From contig PS015206.1 of assembly GCA_048213135.1 (NCBI GenBank), positions 1 through 21,832 on the forward strand: 21,832 bases of DNA, written 5' to 3'. Origin of the DNA: Reclinomonas americana ATCC 50394 (lineage: Eukaryota; Jakobida; Jakobea; Jakobida). The notes below the pieces were generated by a model. The model searched no databases. It had not been told where the DNA came from and worked only from the letters and a program-made list of their open reading frames with translations. The translations under genes and the position numbers were made by a program. The number at the start of each line of letters is the position of its first letter. Position 1 is the first letter of the stretch. Positions 17,588 through 21,832 of this stretch are shown here, in pieces.

Positions 17588-19262
17588 ACGAAATGGGCAA
17601 AAAGGGTCAACAAAATGGGCAAAAAGGGTGGAGGAGAAGGGGCAAAGGGTTGGAGGAGAAGGGGCAGGTGGAGGAAAGGGCGAAGGGAGGAGAAAGGCAA
17701 AGGGTGGAGGAAGTGAGGCAAAGGGCGAAGGGGCAACGGGTGGTGGAGGAGGAGGGGCAAAAGGGTGGAGGAGAAGGGGCAAAAGGGTGGCGAGTGAGGC
17801 AAAAGGGTGGAGGAGGAGGGGCAAAAAGGGTGGAGGAGGAGGGGCAAAAAGGGTGGAGGAGGAGGGGCAAAGGGTTGGAGGAGAAGGGGCAAAAAGGTGG
17901 TGGAGAAGGGGCAAACGGGTGGAGGAGAAGGGCAAACGGGTGGAGGAGAAGGGGCAAACGGGCGGAGGAGAAGGGGCAAAAAGGGTGGAGGAAGCGAGGC
18001 AAAGGGTGGAAGGAGAAGGGGCAAAAGGGTGGAGGAGAAGGGCAAAAGGGCGGAGGAGAAGGGCAAAAGGGTGGAGGAGAAGGGGCAAGAAGGGTGGAGG
18101 AGAAGGGGCAAAAAGGGTGGAGGAGAAAGGGGCAAAAGGGTGGAGGAGAAGGGCAAAAGGGTGGAGGAGAAGGGGTAACAGGGTGGAGGAGAAGGGGCAA
18201 CACGGTGGAGGAGAAGGGGCAAAAGGGTGGAGGAGAAGGGCAAAAGGGTGAAAAGGGAGAAGGGTGGAGGAGAAGGGGCAAAAAGGGTGGAGGAGAAGGG
18301 CGAAAGGGTGGTGGAATCGCAATGGGTGGAAAGAAGGGCAAAGGATGGAGGAGAAGGGACAAAAGGGTGGAGGAGAAGGGGCAAAAGGGTGGAGGAGAAG
18401 GGGCAAAGGGTTGGAGGAGAAGGGGTAGGTGGAGGAAAGGGCGAAGGGAGGAGAAAGGCACAGGGTGGAGGAAGTGAGGCAAAGGGTGGAGGAAGTGAGG
18501 CAAAGGGCGGAGGAGAAGGGGCAACGGGTGGTGAGGAGGAGGGGCAAAGGGTGGAGGAGAAGGGGCAAAGGGTGGTGAGGAGGAGGGGCAAAGGGTGGAG
18601 GAGAAGGGGCAAAGGGTGGAGGAGGAGGGGCAAAGGGTTGGAGGAGAAGGGCAAAAAGGTGGAGGAGAAGGGCAAAAAGGTGGAGGAGAAGGGCAAAAGG
18701 GAGGAGGAGAAGGGCAAAAGGGAGGAGGAGAAGGGGCAAAAGGGTCGAGGAGAAGGGGCAAAAGGGTGGAGGAATCGCAATGGGTGGAAAGAGGGCAAAT
18801 GATGGAGGAGAAGGGGCAAAGGAGAAGGGCAAAGGGTGGAGGGACACAAATGGTGGAAGGGCAAAGAGTGGATGCGAAAAGGGTGAGGAGGCAAAGGGTG
18901 CAGAAGGCCAATGGGTAGAGGAAGGACGATGGGTGGAAAGAGGGCAAGGGCGGAAAGAGGGCAAGGGTGGAAAGAGGGCAAGGGTGGAGAAGGGGCAAAG
19001 GGTGGAGAAGGGCAAAGGGCGGAGGAAGGCAAATGGTGGAAGGGCACAGAGTGGATGCGAAAGGGTGAGGGGGCAAGGGTGAGGAGGGCAAATGGTGGAA
19101 GGGCACAGAGTGGATGCGAAAAGGGTGAGAGGGCAGAGGATGGAGGAAGTAGAGGGTGGAGAAGGGCAAAGGGTGAGAAGGGCGAAAGGTGATAAGGGCA
19201 ATTGGTAGAAGAGGAAAAGGGTGGAGGAGGGCAGAGGTGGTGAAGAGCAAATGGTGGAGAGC
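17588..19262. repeat. G/purine-rich minisatellite, 21-23 bp unit
   Basis: The core unit is close to GGTGGAGGAGAAGGGGC plus a run of three to five A and one or two G. It is repeated many times on the plus strand between convergent UGDH and the kinase. Higher-order copies exist: about 17640-17760 recurs at about 18402-18547; a segment with AATCGCAATGGGTGGAAAG recurs at about 18314 and 18772; and a segment with GAGTGGATGCGAAA recurs near 18867, 19049 and 19108. The unit lacks stop triplets in all six frames, which explains open frames of over 500 codons here. I do not regard them as genes. Confidence 0.9.
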
Positions 19263-19489
19263 GCGGCACGGGGCGCATGAACGATTAACAAGAGAGATTA
19301 GGGCACGAGCGGGGCGTGGACCGATGGAAAGACACACTCACGGCCTCACACAATCCAAGCTGGTTCCTCACAAGGAAACACGGACGACAAGAAATGTGGA
19401 CGGCAAAGCAGAAGACAGCAGCGTAACACATCACAATCGTATTGCATTAACCCGCTCCACTGCTCCGCCATTGTCTGTCATTTCCCCTC

Positions 19490-21685
19490 TTACTCTGGCG
19501 ACGCGGCAGCAGAGAATAGTTGGCCGAGATCCACGGAGCGCTCCTTCGCCTCATCGATAAACGGATGGCCCTGCAACAGACCAGAGAGAGTGAGACGGGG
19601 ATTAACGGCACCCGTGACGATGCAGACGTACCAGCAGCTCCTCGGCCGTCGGTCGTGTTTCCTGGTTCTTGTCGAGGCTGCGCGACGCAATAGAGAGAGA
19701 GAGAGAGCTTGAGGACGAGGGGGAGCGCACAGAGAGCAGAGAGCGCAGCAGACGATGAATCTCAATAGAAGGCAGAAAGCAAGGGCGAAGAGGAAAGGGC
19801 CGAGGAGGTCGAGAAGACGACACTTTTCTTCCCTCTTGTCCGCCACCCTTGTTCTTCCTACTTTTCTCTTCTCATTCTTATTTTCCCTCTCACTTGCCTC
19901 TTTCTTCTGCTTCCTCTCTTCGTTGTTCTTATTCAAATTTGTTCTTGTGAGTGCCTACTGTGTATGTTCTCTTGCGTGCTCGTGTGCGCGCGTAATTCCT
20001 CACACGTACGTGTGCGAACGCTGCTGCTCTCAGTTGTACCACGTTCCCAATCTGAGTTGGTTATCCAACTTATTCTCGCTCTCCCTTCTTTCTCTTGCTG
20101 AGTATCCGTTTGTCTGTGTGTCTGTGTGTCAGTTGCGTGTGCATGTGCGCGTGTGTATATGTGTGTTTGTGTGTGTGCGTGTGTCTGTTTGTCTGCCTGT
20201 CTGTCAGTCTCTCTCTCCCTCGCGGTCTCTCTCTTGCTTTTTCTAGTCTCTCTCTCGATCTTCTCTCTCTCTCTCTCGATATTCTCTCTCTCTCTCTCTC
20301 NNNNNNNNNNNNNNNNNNNNNNNNNNNNNNNNNNNNNNNNNNNNNNNNNNNNNNNNNNNNNNNNNNNNNNNNNNNNNNNNNNNNNNNNNNNNNNNNNNNN
20401 NNNNNNNNNNNNNNNNNNNNNNNNNNNNNNNNNNNNNNNNNNNNNNNNNNNNNNNNNNNNNNNNNNNNNNNNNNNNNNNNNNNNNNNNNNNNNNNNNNNN
20501 NNNNNNNNNNNNNNNNNNNNNNNNNNNNNNNNNNNNNNNNNNNNNNNNNNNNNNNNNNNNNNNNNNNNNNNNNNNNNNNNNNNNNNNNNNNNNNNNNNNN
20601 NNNNNNNNNNNNNNNNNNNNNNNNNNGATCTTCTCAGTCGCTCTCTCTATCTTTGTCTCTCTCCGTGTCTCTCTCTTCCCTCTTCAGTCTCACTCTCCGT
20701 CTTCTCTCTCCACATGCCTCTCCTCTCTTCCCTCCTCCTTCGACTCACCACTCGCGCACAAAGTCGACAAACAGCTCCGAAAACTGCTCCGTCGACAGCT
20801 TATCGGCCGGGCTCGGTGCCCTCACCACCTCGTCCATCAGCTTGTACACTGCATAGAATACGCACACTTCAGACACAAGCGCGTGTGCACACAAACGCTT
20901 CACGCACGCGCCGCACCGCTGACTTCCCCCGCCGATTCGTAGGGAAAGTGGCCAATGGCGGTCTCCAAAAACACCAAGCCCGCACTCCAGATATCCGACA
21001 CAAAACTGTACGGGTGGCCAGTGATGCGTTCCGGCTGTCGCACGCACAGGGAGCTGAGCGACGGGGGCGAGAGGAGGGAGGAAGACAAGAATACTCACCG
21101 ACATGTACGCCGTGGTGCCGAGGAATGTTCGTGCCTTGGCCAGCGAATCTTTCTGCAGGCGGCGGTCACACTCAAGGCGAAATACCACTCAGAAGCACAA
21201 ATAACGTCTCACCAGACGGCCACACGTGCCAAAATCGGCCAAGGCGACCCTCCCCGTCGACGACAGCAGCACATTGCTGGGCTTCAGGTCACTGCTCCAC
21301 TGCAGTCAGCGGACACCGGCGAGGAGAACGGTGACACAATACCGACGCACCGATGAATGAGATGGCGCTCCGAGTGCAAATATCGCAACGCCTGCAGGAT
21401 CTGCTCTGCAATGAGGCCCACTGCATCCTCGGAGAGCGTGCGCTCCTTCTCCATCAGGTCCTTCAGTGAGTGGCAGTCCATGTATTCCATAACAATCGAG
21501 AGCTTGCCGTCACTGTGCCGAGTGGGTGAGGGGGTAGGGGGAAAGGGAAGTGAGAGGGCCATCGTGAATTAAATTTACCTGTAATAGGCGCCCTTGAACT
21601 GCACGATGCCCGGGTGGTCGCTGGTGTGCAGGGCCTTGAGCTGCTCGAGGATGGGTTCGGGGGAGGAGTCGAGGACGAGGGGGAC
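19490..21685 (-). CDS. MAP2K-like (STE7-type) protein kinase, 3' part of gene
   Basis: Exons on the minus strand: 21685-21579, 21512-21351, 21291-21213, 21152-21099, 21034-20917, 20848-20749, 19677-19632, 19570-19490. The join is 747 nt: 248 residues and a stop, in frame. It covers the alpha-C region ([19 protein letters not shown]) and hinge (LSIVMEYMD), then the catalytic loop HRDLKPSN, DFGT, activation loop [22 protein letters not shown]-type (split over two exons), SDIWSAGL, and the C-lobe Arg in [10 protein letters not shown] followed by HPFI. The glycine loop and catalytic lysine lie beyond the window end. MAP2Ks phosphorylate MAPKs on Thr and Tyr and are activated by MAP3Ks at two loop residues; here the candidates are Ser and Thr spaced S-x5-T. 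DFGT replaces the usual MAP2K DFGV. A related STE kinase outside the MAP2K group cannot be excluded. Confidence 0.9.
19678..20748 (-). repeat. Kinase intron of GA (plus strand CT) low complexity containing a 326-N gap
   Basis: Donor GTGAGT at 20748 and acceptor GCGCAG at 19678-19680 join FVRE to the Cys-Leu-Asp-Lys of the next exon through a split TGC codon. On the plus strand, 20040-20300 and 20627-20720 are CTCTCT-rich with TGTGTG tracts at about 20115-20190. The gap lies wholly in the intron, so it should not affect the protein. Confidence 0.85.
20301..20626. other. Assembly gap (326 N)
   Basis: The N run is bounded on both sides by CT/TCT microsatellite sequence, which probably broke the assembly. 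Confidence 0.95.
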
Positions 21686-21832
21686 CTGCGGCAAGGGAAC
21701 GGAGGTCAGGGAAAGGGAGAGGGAAAAGGGAGAAGGGAATGAGGGAAAAAGGAGAAGGGGGTGAGGGAGGGGAAGAGAAGGGGAAAGAGAGGGGAAGGAA
21801 AGGGAAAGGAGAGGGGGAACGAAGGGGGAAGT
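21686..21832 (-). other. 3' end of an upstream kinase intron
   Basis: On the minus strand this is almost pure pyrimidine (CCCTTCTCC-like) ending in GCCGCAG, a strong acceptor for the exon starting at 21685. The donor and the N-terminal kinase exons lie beyond the window. Confidence 0.7.

Noticed and set aside
17389-19337. Minus-strand open frames of 568-629 codons rich in Pro, Leu, Ser and Phe, and plus-strand frames rich in Lys, Gly and Arg
   Set aside because: They consist of the minisatellite read in all frames, which has no stop triplets. There is no codon bias or domain, and they overlap each other.

Overview
The window is nuclear DNA of a GC-moderate, intron-rich unicellular eukaryote. 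The visible genes are split by many short spliceosomal introns (mostly 57-190 nt, plus a few of 0.3-1.1 kb), and intergenic and intronic DNA is full of GA/GT microsatellites and purine minisatellites. I cannot name the species. The MAP2K-like activation loop has the S/T-x5-S/T spacing seen in plants and many protists rather than the animal spacing, but that does not settle the lineage.

Layout: (1) 285-1176 (+), the 3' end of an unrecognised gene with a very acidic C-terminal tail. (2) 1177-2368, a low-complexity island of GT/GA tracts and a degenerate tandem repeat. (3) 2369-10460 (+), the second-largest subunit of RNA polymerase III (RPC2/POLR3B) in 20 visible exons. Splicing gives 1056 residues that align with the family from shortly after the N-terminus to the stop; only about 77 N-terminal residues are missing. 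(4) 10843-15271 (-), an 11-exon gene for a STAND/NB-ARC-type NTPase with C-terminal TPRs and an N-terminal domain I do not recognise. (5) 15272-16385, a 1.1 kb divergent intergenic region probably holding two promoters. (6) 16386-17476 (+), UDP-glucose 6-dehydrogenase, whose centre (including the catalytic-cysteine region) is lost in an assembly gap written as 20 N. (7) 17588-19262, a 1.7 kb G/purine-rich minisatellite between convergent genes. (8) 19490-21685 (-), the 3' part of a MAP2K-like protein kinase, whose largest intron contains a 326-N gap and whose 5' exons lie beyond the window.

The genes do not form a pathway: Pol III transcription, a signalling STAND receptor, nucleotide-sugar synthesis and a MAPK-cascade kinase. 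RPC2 and the STAND gene converge, STAND and UGDH diverge, and UGDH and the kinase converge. The most interesting items are the STAND-TPR protein with its unassigned N-terminus, the relaxed 5' splice sites (repeated GTT donors), the sense-strand purine/G-run tracts that open the long introns, and the missing RPC2 N-terminus next to a repeat island. All gene models were derived by hand from frame continuity, splice dinucleotides and remembered family alignments; no database search was run.
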